Below are positions 12,975-25,600 of a stretch of 64,000 nt of DNA, piece after piece. Within the stretch, counting starts at the first letter, position 1; each line of letters begins with the position of its first letter. Source of the DNA: Ostrinia nubilalis (taxonomy: Eukaryota; Arthropoda; Insecta; Lepidoptera; Crambidae). Both the position numbers and the translations under genes were made by a program. The stretch is taken from positions 7,101,001-7,165,000 of the forward strand of contig NC_087097.1 in the NCBI RefSeq assembly GCF_963855985.1. The letters are read 5' to 3'. Under the pieces are notes generated by a model. That model worked only from the letters and a program-made list of their open reading frames with translations, ran no database searches and was not told where the DNA came from.

Positions 12975-15000
12975 TTAAATTAAAATAAGACGTGTACACT
13001 TTTATTTTGCTCAGTCCCTAGCTCATTTTTTATGTATAAATGCATAGAACGAGACATTAATTTTAGATTGGCTACATAGATTGAATAAACCTAATAACTT
13101 AACTTTTTACTGTTGACTTTTTTATGGAAACTTAATTGAACATCAATTAAGATCGCATTTTCGATGATAGAGGTATAACTGAAAATTAATAACATTTTTT
13201 CCTAGAGTTTTTCAAATAAAAAAATAATACATATTACGAGTAATTATCATTAATTATACATTCATTGAAAGGTATACTTTTAAACTTGTGTCGTTATCGT
13301 CTCTCAGACACTGCGTCGCTCCAGTTAGGTAATCTTGGTACATCAATGTAATCAGCGGTTATTTGCGACGTTAACCACAATTCAAAGCACAAGTAATGAC
13401 ACGCCGAAGGCTAGCTCTGCCTAATTTAACATTAAATAGATTCCTCGAAGTTTGCAATCATGGAGTAAATAGACGCCTTTTTTGTTTACTTCCATTACTT
13501 TCTCAAAATATTAAGTTCAACCTGAAAAGCCTCTGAGAAATGTTTTAAAAGGCTAAGGTACCCGACCTTAATTAAGGTTTTTGTTTACTCCGTAAGCATA
13601 ATATGTAGACAAAGACAAAATTAATCTTCTTACTCTATTCTGTAGGAGCATAAAAAGGTTTGCAACGAAAAAGTAAGATCTATGGTAGAGTACATAAGAG
13701 GCAAGGAAGATGCTTTAAGATGATCTCAAGCTTCTTCAACCACTGAGTTCTTAACTCTGGTGCCAGATTACAGGGTGTGATCTCACTCGATTATTTCTAA
13801 ACTGTACAAGGTATCGATAAACTGGTTATTGATTCAGAAAGAGCTTCACGAGCTCTTTCAAACGGTATCAATAATAGGTTACAGAATAATCTGGATCTAT
13901 CTGAAAATTTAATGTTCCAAGCTTGTGATGGCGATATGCACGTGTTGGTGTGGTTGAAGCATTAGTTATTGTTCCTAGGAACGCACACAAGTCTAGCGAA
14001 GTTTCGCACACAAACTGAAGGACGCTTGCTCATAATCTAACTGAATGTGATTAGTATCTAAACTCTAGACATAGTACCTAACAGTATGAATTAGGAGACA
14101 ATGAATGTAACGATGCATCCTAAACATGAACATGCATTTTGCCTAAGCATTGCTTTGTTTAAGATTAAGCTTTGAGAGAATACGATACAAATAATAGGAT
14201 AGCTAACCCAAAGCTGTGGTTTACGTTTCAAAGGGAACTTATTTAGGTGTAGGCAACTATAGTAAAACACAGCGACTAAAATTTTCAAAATTTATAATGA
14301 AAATATCTAAATGTGGCAATAACAGTTAATAACGGTTAAGTATAATTAAACGTTTCTAAAGTTGGACTCTTTGAAATTAAATGATTTATGTATTACTGTT
14401 TGTCTCATAATCGACCAAGTTAAAGAGAATTTATTTTCTAACAGTCTCAAACATTTTGGAAGTATACTCGTAGTATCAAAAACAAGTGAAATTATTTGCA
14501 CACCCCTTTCATATCTAACTTTTTATAAGAATTATGGTCTCAAATCTAATTTACTATGAACAATCGGACCCACGCAATTTCAATTCTATGTAAACTAAGT
14601 ATGTAATTTAATTCCTGAATTGCTGCCTGTACGAACTTTACTAAGCTCATTCAATTCACATTACAATTTTAAAGTTATATGTATAGGCAGAATTGTTTTA
14701 TGTTGCTTTTACGAGTATAAACACAGTTTGGTATCGTTCTTAGTTTTTATTTATTTAGCAATCTATACAATCTAGGCATGTACAGTACAATTTTATCATG
14801 AAAAAAAAACTACAAAAAGCTTAAAGCGATTAACAAGACTGTTTCAAAATATTATTTTACTAAAAAGTTCTTAACTAATTAACAAATAAGTAGTTCTTAA
14901 TTTATGGATCAAAAGGATAGAGGCGTGGCACGCAATGTTCCAAAGTGTGGCGCTGTATTTTGAAGAGTACCACAAATTGCAATTTAAGGTTAATCCCAAC
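12975..15000. other. gene-free spacer, first part
   Basis: This AT-rich stretch follows orcokinin gene 1. The small frames at 14091-14288 and 14362-14559 have no supporting features. No repeats of clear type were identified. Confidence 0.4.
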
Positions 15001-15002
15001 TA

Positions 15003-15231
15003 TAATATTATATATGCGAAAGTAACTCTGTCTGTCTGTCTGTCTGTTACGCTTTCCCGCTTAAACCTCGCAACCGATTTTGATGAAATTTGGCATAGAG
15101 ATAGTTTGAGTCCCGGGAAAGAACATAGGATAGTTTTTATCCCGGTTTTTGAAACAGGGCCGCGCGCGATAAAGTTTTTCTGTGACAGAAAAAATTCCAC
15201 GCGGGCGAAGCCGCGGGCGGAAAGCTAGTTG
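15003..15231 (+). mobile_element. non-autonomous Helitron
   Basis: It starts in TATAATATTATATATGCGAA-like sequence followed by CTGTCTGTCTGTCTGT and ends with the hairpin-forming GCGGGCGAAGCCGCGGGC, then GGAAAGCTAG|T. A 3' hairpin followed by CTAG and a T is the Helitron end signature. There are no inverted repeats and no protein. It looks nearly intact. A reverse-strand relative lies at 32574-32797. Confidence 0.72.
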
Positions 15232-15856
15232 CTAATATTACTCCCAGTTACAATATTATATTAATTAGCACGGGCATTAAAATCATGAACCTCTTCAACA
15301 ACCAATTTGTAGAGCGTATCTAATGGAGCCATTTTCATTATAATTAAGTACTTTTTATCATTAGAGGTCATGAATCGATTTTAATGTTTTAAAAACATTA
15401 ATTAACCAAATTAAGGAGGAACTGAAGTGACTCAAACTTCTGATATACGTACATATTACAAAATTTTCAGGGTGAAAATGTTACAGTGTAAATGATATTT
15501 CCGAATAAAAAGTAAAGACATCCCTATAAAAACCTAAAAATAACATAACAGCGTTTCAAGTGCTAACATAGTTTTTAAGGCTCACGAACATCCGCTGGAT
15601 TCCCTTTAACTTCTGATGATGATTCCAAGTATACAAAAATAACGAGTATTGAACACAGCTTTTTTATCGAACTAATATTTTCATTGAAAACCTCTAAGTT
15701 CAATGAAGAATGAGACAGACCTTTGCCGTTTTTATCAAAGAACTTAAGTTAACATCCAACCTTTATTTAAAAACTTTCAAGCTTTATCTAACTATGGGTA
15801 CCTTTAATATCGGGTATTTAAAATGCCCATGTAGGTAACTAACGGTTTTCAGTACC

Positions 15857-16056
15857 TCTAGTAGGAAAAACTTTCGAGTTCGTTTCGTTGCGTATTCAAA
15901 GTGTCATCGAAAAATTTTGTATGAAAAATTAAACAGCGCCCCCTAGGGCGGCTATAATATAGGGGGCGCTGTTTAATTTTTCATACAAAATTTTTCGATG
16001 ACACTTTGAATACGCAACGAAACGAACTCGAAAGTTTTTCCTACTAGAAGTACAGG
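15857..16056. mobile_element. fully palindromic foldback MITE, copy 1
   Basis: Two ~85 bp arms, nearly perfect complements, meet at a short centre GCGCCCCCTAGGGCGGC...GGGGGCGC. The ends read CAGTACCTCTAGTAGG and its near-complement. It has no coding capacity. The copy at 21737-21942 is the same element in the opposite orientation: its asymmetric centre is the exact reverse complement of this one. Confidence 0.82.
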
Positions 16057-16633
16057 ATTCTTATCGTAACTGTAACATTTTGTGGTTTTCAGGATTCTTT
16101 CATCATCGTAGTCTTCTACATTGCTACAATAACTGTAAACGAGCCTTTACTCACACATATGTGTTGTGTAGTTACTGTCGAAAAGACGAATGGGCCGATT
16201 TATAAATCGTAGGTGCGGCGTGCGTGTGGCCGGCGGGGGCAACTCCGAAGTAATTAAACTTCGCCGTGATACCAGCCGCAATCAGCTAAACAATCTAAAC
16301 TGTGACAAATAGCCACCGGTTGAATGTCAGGAGAATCGCATCCGATGAAAACACCTACCCTTCACAGTAAAAGCAGCTCTGTGATATGACATTAAATTTC
16401 ATTTTTCCGCTATGAACGTTTCACGGAATGAATCGCAATATTCGCACCTAATATTTCGTGGTGACAATATTGCAGGTTATTGCTACGCTAATGAATTTCA
16501 TGTTAAACCTTTGACCACTCCGACATCACACACACAGGTAGGACTAACTTTTCAATCTTTCTTTTAAGTAAGGCACGAACGCGTAATTGGGATGATGATT
16601 ACTATGATTAGGTAATAAAATTGAAATTCTGTT

Positions 16634-16888
16634 TAGTCCGTCAGACAGATAATAAAGAAATATTGGACACATATTTTTTTTATTTTTTTCATAATCGAAT
16701 AATTACAGTGTTATTATTGAGTTGAAATGTCGCGTGACGACACTTTTAAGTAAAAAATCTACTTACTCGTACATAGGCGTGACGTAACGCGCTGTTTTAA
16801 CTCGATGTAGCACTATTATTATTTAATTAAGAAAGAAAATAAAAAATACGAGTCTAATATTTTCTAATTATCTGTCTGACGGACAAAT
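16634..16888. mobile_element. MITE with ~20 bp terminal inverted repeats
   Basis: GTCCGTCAGACAGATAAT at the left end (16635-16652) is matched exactly in reverse at the right end (16867-16884). Similarity continues inward through AAATATTRGAC. The ~250 bp element has no open frame. Confidence 0.65.
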
Positions 16889-17859
16889 AATTGCAATTTT
16901 GTCATCTAGCCTATTCAACGAATAGACTCGGATAATATTTTTACCTTTCTAAAATAGATTTTGGGTGTGGGCTAACGTAGAGCAAAATCTAACTACTATT
17001 AGGGAACTAGTAAAAGACTAAGTTTACCCATTATCACTAACAAGTGTGTAATATACGATAATAAAGAACTAAGTCCCTAACACTAATTTGGCAACGTTAG
17101 CCAATCTTCCTTTTCATGTGTGTAGTTGTAAATGAAGTGTTGTTTGAAAATAGGTCATGCAATAAATTTAACACCTCACAGTTTTAAAAGATGTAACTGT
17201 AGTTGAACTTGGAAAACTTTCAAGTTTAATATTATGATATACGCTGCATAACATACCTACATAGATAAAAGCAGTATTATTTCTTCTCATACTTTTAAAG
17301 TTAACTACCTACTAGATTTTAAAACCAGCTAATTAAATCCTGCGGTAGATCAAAGCGAACCCTAATTGTATTGAATATTTTCATTCTTAAATTTGACACC
17401 AAATAACTATTAGTTAACTTGATGGTTGATATAGCGTATAAAGTCTTAATAATATTACATATCGTACTATTTCCTAAACTAAAACCTAGGAAAAAAACTA
17501 GAACCTATCGCACACAGGACAGAAAATCATGAATGAAATAATCCATATTAGTTAGCTATAAAAGCTCCACCCCTTATAATGACTAGACACTCATCGAGTT
17601 AATCTTGGCTAGCCTTTGATACGCTGCAACCTATTTCAGGATCAATGTACCAGGAAATTAATCTTTTTCGTAATCAAGTAGAATTCATTGGAAGAAAATA
17701 CTCGACAACCATTAAAACTGAGCTTTGATCAGAAATTGTCAAAGGAAATTGGACGAAATAAAATTGTCAATTACTTTTTAAACCTTGTTATAAAAATATT
17801 CAGAAATTATTCCTCAACTTTTTACAACAACACACAAAGTTTTGTTGTAGGGGTTTTTA

Positions 17860-18030
17860 ACCCAGCAAGTGAGTGGGGCGCCTCGCAGCTAGGTGGAGTG
17901 ACGACTTATGACAGGTCGATGGCAGAAGCTGGGTACCAAACAAAAAGATAAGGTAAAATAAAAGAACCCGTATTAATTAGCAGTACCTAATTTGCTGTAG
18001 GCTGATGATGATGATGATGATGAACCATAG
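17860..18030 (+). mobile_element. RTE-type LINE 3' fragment
   Basis: The frame at 17850-17951 (ASEWGASQLGGVTTYDRSMA) and the following tail with five GAT units (18003-18022) look like a degraded LINE 3' end. It is weaker than the other copies. Confidence 0.4.
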
Positions 18031-18724
18031 CGTGGTTAAAATTGCGTGATATCGAATTGTTTCTTGTAATAGTTACTATTCACAAAATGATAATAATATG
18101 AACTTGTAGTAGCGTCTGCTCATTTTTATCGCATTTTAGTATAGCACACAATTTCTAAACAGTTTTTATTTTAGTAACGTACGGAAAACAACGAACGAAC
18201 CTTCCATAAAATCGATGTAAACCTACTTAAATTTAAATCTCATCAGTGAATACGTCTTTGTTTACAGCCTATCTCACGTTTAAAAGCTTTCGTACTTGTT
18301 TTCCCCGCTTGATCCTAGCTATCAATCACAAATTCTCCTTCTGATTGGATTTGGTCGGCATAAATTTTCTTCACAATACACCCATCGGGATAACTTCGAG
18401 TAACTTGGTCGACGTCAGCGACAAGTTTGATGTGGTGTGTCGAATATAAATAAACATGTAGATTAACTGACAGATGCACAGACATATTTAATAGCCTTTA
18501 CACGCTCAACTCGCGCGATTTTGCAGGATTTTGCTTATATCACCGGCATTCTAAACTATCTAGGCTTAGTTTAAAAAGTTATTACCTACTAACAATAATT
18601 TGGATTGATTCAAAAGCTCCTAAACCCATCCAAAAATCACCTATAAGGAAACAACCGATAATTATTTTTTGTTTGGAAATAAACATTTTATTGCTTTATC
18701 GTCAGTCATTATCAGAAAATTATA

Positions 18725-18980
18725 TTTTTTTTTTAAAGACATTTTACACTACGCTTCTAGTCCCAAACTAAGCAAAGCTTGTACTATGGGTACTAGACAA
18801 CGGAAATAAACATACTTAAATACTTTTTTTTTGTAAATACATACTTATTAAACATAGAAAACACCCAGTCCAATACAAACAAATATGTTCATGCACACAA
18901 ATGTTTGTACTGTGCGGGAATCGAACCCGCCACCTCCGGAATAGTAGTCCGTTTCGAACCACTACACCAAACGGCCGACC
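18725..18980 (-). mobile_element. tRNA-derived SINE, copy 1
   Basis: Read on the minus strand, the head at 18980-18908 has an A-box-like TGGTGTAGTGG and a B box GGGTTCGATTCCC, as in a tRNA. It is followed by ~180 bp of non-tRNA body. It shares head and body (for example the CCCATARYACAAGC block and TATGTATTTA) with the SINE at 27737-28015. The head is not a functional tRNA, because the stems are broken. Confidence 0.75.
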
Positions 18981-18989
18981 GGTATATGT

Positions 18990-21580
18990 TAATTTTCAAA
19001 TATTTACAAACTGAATAAGTGTCTCTACACATTTGCTGTTAATATTCTGAAAAACTTGATGATTCCTGAATTTTATTCTAGAGCTAACGTTAAAGTGACA
19101 CAAATATTATGTGCTTCCTTCAGAAATTCGATACAACTTCTAACTTATTCTCGGTCAAAATAGGATTTAAAAATATGTAATTATCAACTTAACTGTCAGA
19201 ACTAAGGGAGAATAATGGAAAACAAATGTTAATCTACCCACATTAACATTTGTTTATCATTTAATAGTAGGACTCTACCCATATTAGGCCTGATTTAGGG
19301 CATACCCTGAAGGCCTCATAAGTCCTAAGACATGTAGGTAACATTGTTGTCATTATTCTTCATGAACAAATTCTGGATGGCCGTCGCACATAATTTACGG
19401 GTAGATTATTTAATTTAGACATTTATTTTCAGTAAGAAATGTTAAATAAACGTAGCCATCAACAAAAATCCCGTACCATAGAGACAACTTTAATTCCATT
19501 ACTAATTATAATACAAATATATCATCTGGACTTGTCCAGTCTTTAGATATAGCTTGCCGAGAAACACTAATGCTGCGATACGTTTTCTAGGATTAAATAT
19601 ATCAGACAGGAGTTTAACGCCATTTTATTTTATTAAAAAGGAAAGTCCGACTCTATATCTTCACACTGAAAGGCTTCATAATATCATTTCCTACAGTTAA
19701 GCTACCTTGTGCCATTTCACTTTCTGAAAATTGAAATAGGTAGGTATATTGTGAACTGGTTGAATTTTATGACTGACTCTACCTTACCTACAAAATAAAT
19801 TGTAACTAAATATTAATGATGTACTCATTTACTCGTACCTAGGTATATAGTGATTTTCGATGAGATTATTATCCAGTTAAGACTTACACCTGATTCACAC
19901 TACGAGTATGAACACCTGTCAACACGTATCATGGAGTGTCGCGTCAGAGCCTAATCAGTTAATATCTTAAGAAGGAAGGCTCACTACCGTCAAGAGCGGA
20001 CAAATAATAGGTTTTTAACGCATCACATTACAAACGTTTTAACACTGAATAGGTAATAGTGAAAATCCGAAATTAGATTATTTCAAAACATACAACGTAC
20101 CCATCCATATTTTAATATAGATACTGAGATGGCTAATATATTATACTTACCATTCAAGAAAACATAAAATACAAGTAAAACTGTACACGTACCTAAATTG
20201 AAACCTAAACATTTTACGGCTGATGTATAAAACGAACTCGTACGTTTCTTGTTTATTTTTGTGTTTGAAATCCATAACGGTGCAGAGCAGTGTTCACGAA
20301 AGTTCTAAATTTGGCGAATGTCAAAAATTTCACATTCACTGATTGGGAATGTACGATGTAACAATGATCCGGAATAGTCCGAAAAAAAATTGCGAAACTG
20401 TATTCCGGATCTTTTGTTGCGATTCAGCGGAACACGAGTATAATCCAATTGTTTCCTAGCATGTGCATTGTCACTCGAGGGTGTGCCATTCGGGCATCAG
20501 GACCAGCGAGCATCGTCCGTGCACCGCTGTCAGCTGCACGGCTATTCAATTTCACTCGTTCTTTTTCTACTTATCCGTTTCTAGTTATTGTTCCATTTTG
20601 ATAGTTGGACAATTGACATGGCATCCCGTTTTTAAGACACCCAAAGAATTCACTCAATTTAAAATTGGAAATATGTAACTCTCAATATGTGCAAAGTAAC
20701 TAATTAGAATTTGCCTTAAATTAATTAACCTGTTTTCAGACAAATAAATATCATTAAAAGCCCTGAAAAAATAATTGGTAGTATTCTCCTATGACTTTTC
20801 CACAGTCACCGAAGGGACAATCCTCACCACGTGTAATGTAGAAAAAGTCCACGCAGGCGTAAAGTTAACCGTATTAAAATATTTGTCTTTCGTGAAATGA
20901 ATGACTTTGAATACTTTATATATTTGCGGTAAAGCTTGAATGATTTCAATTTGTTTTATTATTTGGCTATTAAGTAGTGAATAAAATTTTAAAATTCAAT
21001 TTCAGTACCATTTTGTATCCATCTGTACCCTACTTCTTTACACTTCTTTACACATCTGTTTCTACTAATGTAATTAATAGTAAATTGGTGTACTATTTGA
21101 GCTGGAGAAATGTAATTGTACTTTAACTAGTGAACGTTGAACAATGCCTCATGTAGAACAAACATTATATCCAAACAATGGTATAATATATGTTCGAATA
21201 TAATGTTTGTGTAGCCCGAATATCTAAGGCTTCAAAAGTTTCAGGGCTTAGGTATTTCTAGAACGTGATCCTAACAGACTAGCAGTACTTTACGTCAAGT
21301 TTATTCAAAACTCTGTTATAATATGTTCGTCGCCGAGGTAGTATACCAATATTCGAAACTTAACGTAGTAGGTACTAAGGCAGTTTGACAATATGTACTT
21401 ACTCCTACTACGAGTATCCCAAGAACAAGTTTGATAGATATACAAGTGTACAAGATACTTAACTAGGTAGTATTTCAGGCAATTTAGAATTTATTCATAT
21501 TTGCTATGAAAGCTGACAAAAGATATCGCCTCTATTTATCATTACCCTATATGCGAAAATGTAGAGTTACGTATACTTTT
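18990..21580. other. gene-free spacer, second part
   Basis: No gene is supported. A short hairpin (AACAAATGTTAAT and its complement around 19222-19256) and a CCGGAATA/TATTCCGG pair near 20370-20410 are the only structures noted. Confidence 0.35.
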
Positions 21581-21589
21581 GCAATAATT

Positions 21590-21715
21590 ATTAACGGGAC
21601 TATTCCCACCTCTCATTCCCACCACTGCAACTCCTGTGTAGCCAGGATCTATACTTCACTACACTGCTTGACTGCCATAAAAACTCAACCAATGAAGGTC
21701 AATAATTTGTAGTGT
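21590..21715. repeat. dispersed repeat, unclassified (copy A)
   Basis: TTAACGGGACTA, then CCCACCTCTCATTCCCACCA and later AAACTCAACCAATGAAGG match 38348-38462 in order and spacing. The repeat is ~120 bp and not assigned to a family. Confidence 0.5.
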
Positions 21716-21734
21716 AATATTGTTCGAAAGCCCT

Positions 21735-21944
21735 ACAGTACCTCTAGTACGAAAAACTTTCGAGTTCGTTTCGTTGCGTATTCAAAGTGTCATCGAAAAA
21801 TTTTGTATGAAAAATTAAACAGCGCCCCCTATATTATAGCCGCCCTAGGGGGCGCTGTTTAATTTTTCATACAAAATTTTTCGATGACACTTTGAATACG
21901 CAACGAAACGAACTCGAAAGTTTTTCGTACTAGAGGTACTGATT
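21735..21944. mobile_element. fully palindromic foldback MITE, copy 2
   Basis: This has the same arms as the copy at 15857, and its outer ends CAGTACCTCTAGTACG are exact complements. The central sequence is inverted relative to copy 1, so the two inserted in opposite orientation. Both lie in the spacer between the two convergent orcokinin genes. Confidence 0.82.
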
Positions 21945-22201
21945 CGTGATTTTACTCACTGACGAACATCAATAAGAGCCTAACAGGCCTAATACTGTTT
22001 ACTGAACGTAATGTTAGCGCGATCTTACATGCATGCATTATTGTAATTGTGAAGGACGTGTAACTATCAAAAAATTAGTTATGTAAGGTTTTGAAAGATG
22101 AATGAATGAAGTTTAAAAGATGGCGAATATGATGGTAAATGTACCTTTATATTCGCTATCTTTTAAGTAAATAAAACCATTTTTAACAACACTAATATCT
22201 T

Positions 22202-22207
22202 TTTATT
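22202..22207 (-). terminator. probable poly(A) signal of orcokinin 2 A transcript
   Basis: TTTATT on the plus strand gives AATAAA on the minus strand, about 400 bases after the stop codon at 22606. This is the right distance for the long transcript. Other A-rich candidates lie between. Confidence 0.4.
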
Positions 22208-22605
22208 TCCATATAGCGTTTACAATAAAACTTACTTTACATCGTGAGCCAGGCATCACCAAAATACATTTAATAAAATAATTTACAGGTATATTTTTAA
22301 TTTTATCAACACCTATTAATTTTTTTGACATATTAATAATGAGACATAATTTTTAACTTACAGTTAAATTACTTAACAATAGTAGTAACTAGTAAACAAA
22401 ATATTTAATAACTTTCGAACATATAATAAACAGTTCACAATATCATGATTAAAATTAATTCCTTACAAATGAGTGAGAATAACATAATCGAATCCTTAAA
22501 GAACCTGCATTATGCCATTGTTTAAATATTATGAATATTATGTAAAGAATGGTACTAATATTAATTACACTAGTCAAATAACGGGAGGGATAAGTAGACA
22601 TAAAA

Positions 22606-25600
22606 TTAGCGGGTCGGCCTGAAAGCGTCTTGGGACCTTTTGGAACCGATGGGAAAGTGAGAGAGATCGATTTCATCCATAGGGTAGTCAGGTCGATACC
22701 TCTTCTTGTCGAAACTCGATCTGTGGAACAAAAACCAAGCATTAATATTCATAGCTAGTCGTCAATAGGGTTGCCAACTATACTGTTTTGAACAGTATTA
22801 TACTGTTTTTCACTAAATTATACTTTTTACTGTTGAACAAAAATAAAGTATACAAAATACTGTTTTCAGCTAGCATCACTAGTATCCATAGATATTTTTA
22901 AAAGTAAATGCCCAACACCACATTTAAGTACGCGTTGTAGAGCTATACTGTTTGTTTTTTTTTAATACTGTCTGTTTTCCTTCTCCGACCTCTAATATAC
23001 TTTATATTTTGAAAGAAAAGTTGGCAACCCTAGTCGTCAAGCAAAGATGCTAAAATATTTATCTTCTATTTTTCAAGAAAATTACCTACGAATCAAGTTT
23101 CACGATCTTGTCTGAGGTAACAGTAAAAATGTATGCTCTCACGATGAATCAAGCCTATAGTAAACAGACAATAACTACAGTTCTGTGGCAATTATCTATT
23201 TATTAGACAAATACATTATGAAGGCTGATTGCCTACATTATGAGTACCTACTGATCAAAAGAAAAAAAACATATTCTAAAAGGTTATTTTTAGATTTCGA
23301 TTCTCGTCGAACCTTGTAGTAATTAATATACATTTGAATTTTAAGTACTATTCGAACCTTAAATAGGAAACAAAAATGTCAAGACATTGAGAATATAACC
23401 TTCTTACTCTATAATTTTATAATTCAAATCAAAGGTCAAGCTTTGAGATACTTTTTTTGCATTTATAAAGCTACTCTATGAATAGCGAAACTTTTGAAGC
23501 AGAGCATGTTAGAAAAGGTTTAGTTTAGTTTAGGTAGAATCTTACATATTTTATCTTTCAACTTTTTACTCACTTTTAGACAAAATAATATTATTGCAAT
23601 CTTTTTTCTTTCGTTTCGATAACACAGAATATTTTTTATGCTCTTAGCCAAAAGATGAAACGTAAAGTTCTATTATGTTGGCACTAACAGTAGTGGCATG
23701 TATTTTGTTGTTGTTGTTGTTTCAGCCAAATGACGTCCACTGCTGGACAAAGGCTTCCTCCAAGGTTTTCCACAATGCACGGTCTTGCGCAGCTCGTAGA
23801 GACGATGGCCGTTGGGGCAGAAAAGTTCTCGAGTGGCGACCACGGGCTGGAAGACGTACGTAGCGTGGGCAGACCTCCTACTAGGTGGACCGACGATCTG
23901 GTAAAGGTCGCGGGAAGAGCCTGAATGCGGGCAGCGCAGGGATATATTTTATTTCAAAGTAACTTAACTAAATCGTTTGCCAGGGTCTTGTCTAACTTCC
24001 TTTATCCATCGCACTACTTTAGCGCCCTCGCCCACGGCGTTAGTCGCATTTGCAACGCACTACAGAAGTGATGCCAACGCGCTACTAACACGTGACTGCA
24101 TCGCTACAAAAAGTCGCCGTGGGCGAGGGCCCTCATAGTAACACACTTACAAAGGCATATCAATCTCGAAGCGGTTGGGCCCGTACAGGTGGTAGAAGCG
24201 CTTAGTGGCGTACGGGAACGGCATCGATGTCTGGTCGATCTCGTCGAAGTTCCTCTTGATCACGAACTGGTCTAGGCCAGATCTAGGAACAAAAAAAAGT
24301 TAATTCAAATAGATAAGTAATTATAAAAGCGAAAGGTCACTGATTGACTGACTCACTCATCACGAAATCTCAGAAACTACAAGTGCTAGGAGTCTCAAAT
24401 TTTACATGGGGGTGGGTTCCTTTTAGATCATAGGTGCTCACTAAGACGAGATTTTGCAAAAATCAACCCCTAAGGCGGTAAATATGTGTTTACGGCGTAT
24501 GTGTTTGCTAAATTGTAATTTGCAAATAAGAAATAGGCAACTAAAATTCTCATTCCATTTTCTAAAAGTCTTACCGGTCAATTTCGTCAAAGTTCCTCTT
24601 GATCACGAATTGGTCTAAACCCGAACTAGAAACAAAAAGATTAAGCTCAAATATACTTCTCAACAGATGTCTTAATTACGAAAAATCCTAGGTATAAACT
24701 GGTATAACTACCAAAATAATAGAAATACAAGTTTATCAATCTACTCGTGCTACGTTTAAAGTTCAGTAGATTAACTACGATTTCACTATATTGAAAGTAA
24801 AATAAAAAAACACCTTCAGATAATCCCCATCGCTGGAACAGACGCAGTCCCACTTACCGGTCTATCTCGTCAAAATTGCGCTTGGGGAACTCGGGGTAAT
24901 ATCCGCCGCGCGCGGGCGCCGCCGGCCACGGCTCGCGCTTGCCGAAGGGACTACAACAACGGACTTATTGAGATCGGGTATCGAATATAAGCTTTCAATA
25001 AAAATATACAGAGAGTTTTTCTATTGATGCTGATTTCGGCACGCGTGTGGATTTGCTCTCTCTAATCTGTGGCGTGCAGTACCTCTAGCATGAACAACTT
25101 TCGTGTTCGAATCGTTTGCGTACCTACTCGATAAAATTACGGGTAAAGAAACTTTATTCTCATAAGAATTACTTCACTTACATGAGAACTTAGAAATAAA
25201 AAAAAATATATTAAAATAAACGTTTTACAAATACGCGAGCGTGCTAAACTAAGTTAGTGTGGGTGGGTAGTTTGGTATCATGAAACAAGACGACAATTTT
25301 CGAATTAAACGATAACGTGACAATTTTGATTCTCAAAATAAGTTTCATGCAACCACATCTCATAAAGTAGTTTTCTTACTAAACTTTTGATGGCGATTCG
25401 AGTACGCAAACGATTTGAACTGGAAAATTTTTCGTGCTAGCCGTACTGGTTGCGTGCATGCAGTCCGCGTAATAGGAAAAACATGTATGAATTAATGAAT
25501 GATCTAAGTATTTTGCTGCTCTAGGTTTGTTTCACTTGACACCACAGTAATTTGACATACTTTTTATGATGTGTCAAAACGTAACGTAACTACCATTTCT

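Noticed and set aside
18908..18980. Possible tRNA gene
   Set aside because: It has A and B boxes, but the stems do not pair and a shared body follows in two places, so it is a SINE head. The same reasoning applies at 27945-28015, 35243-35308 and 55075-55142.
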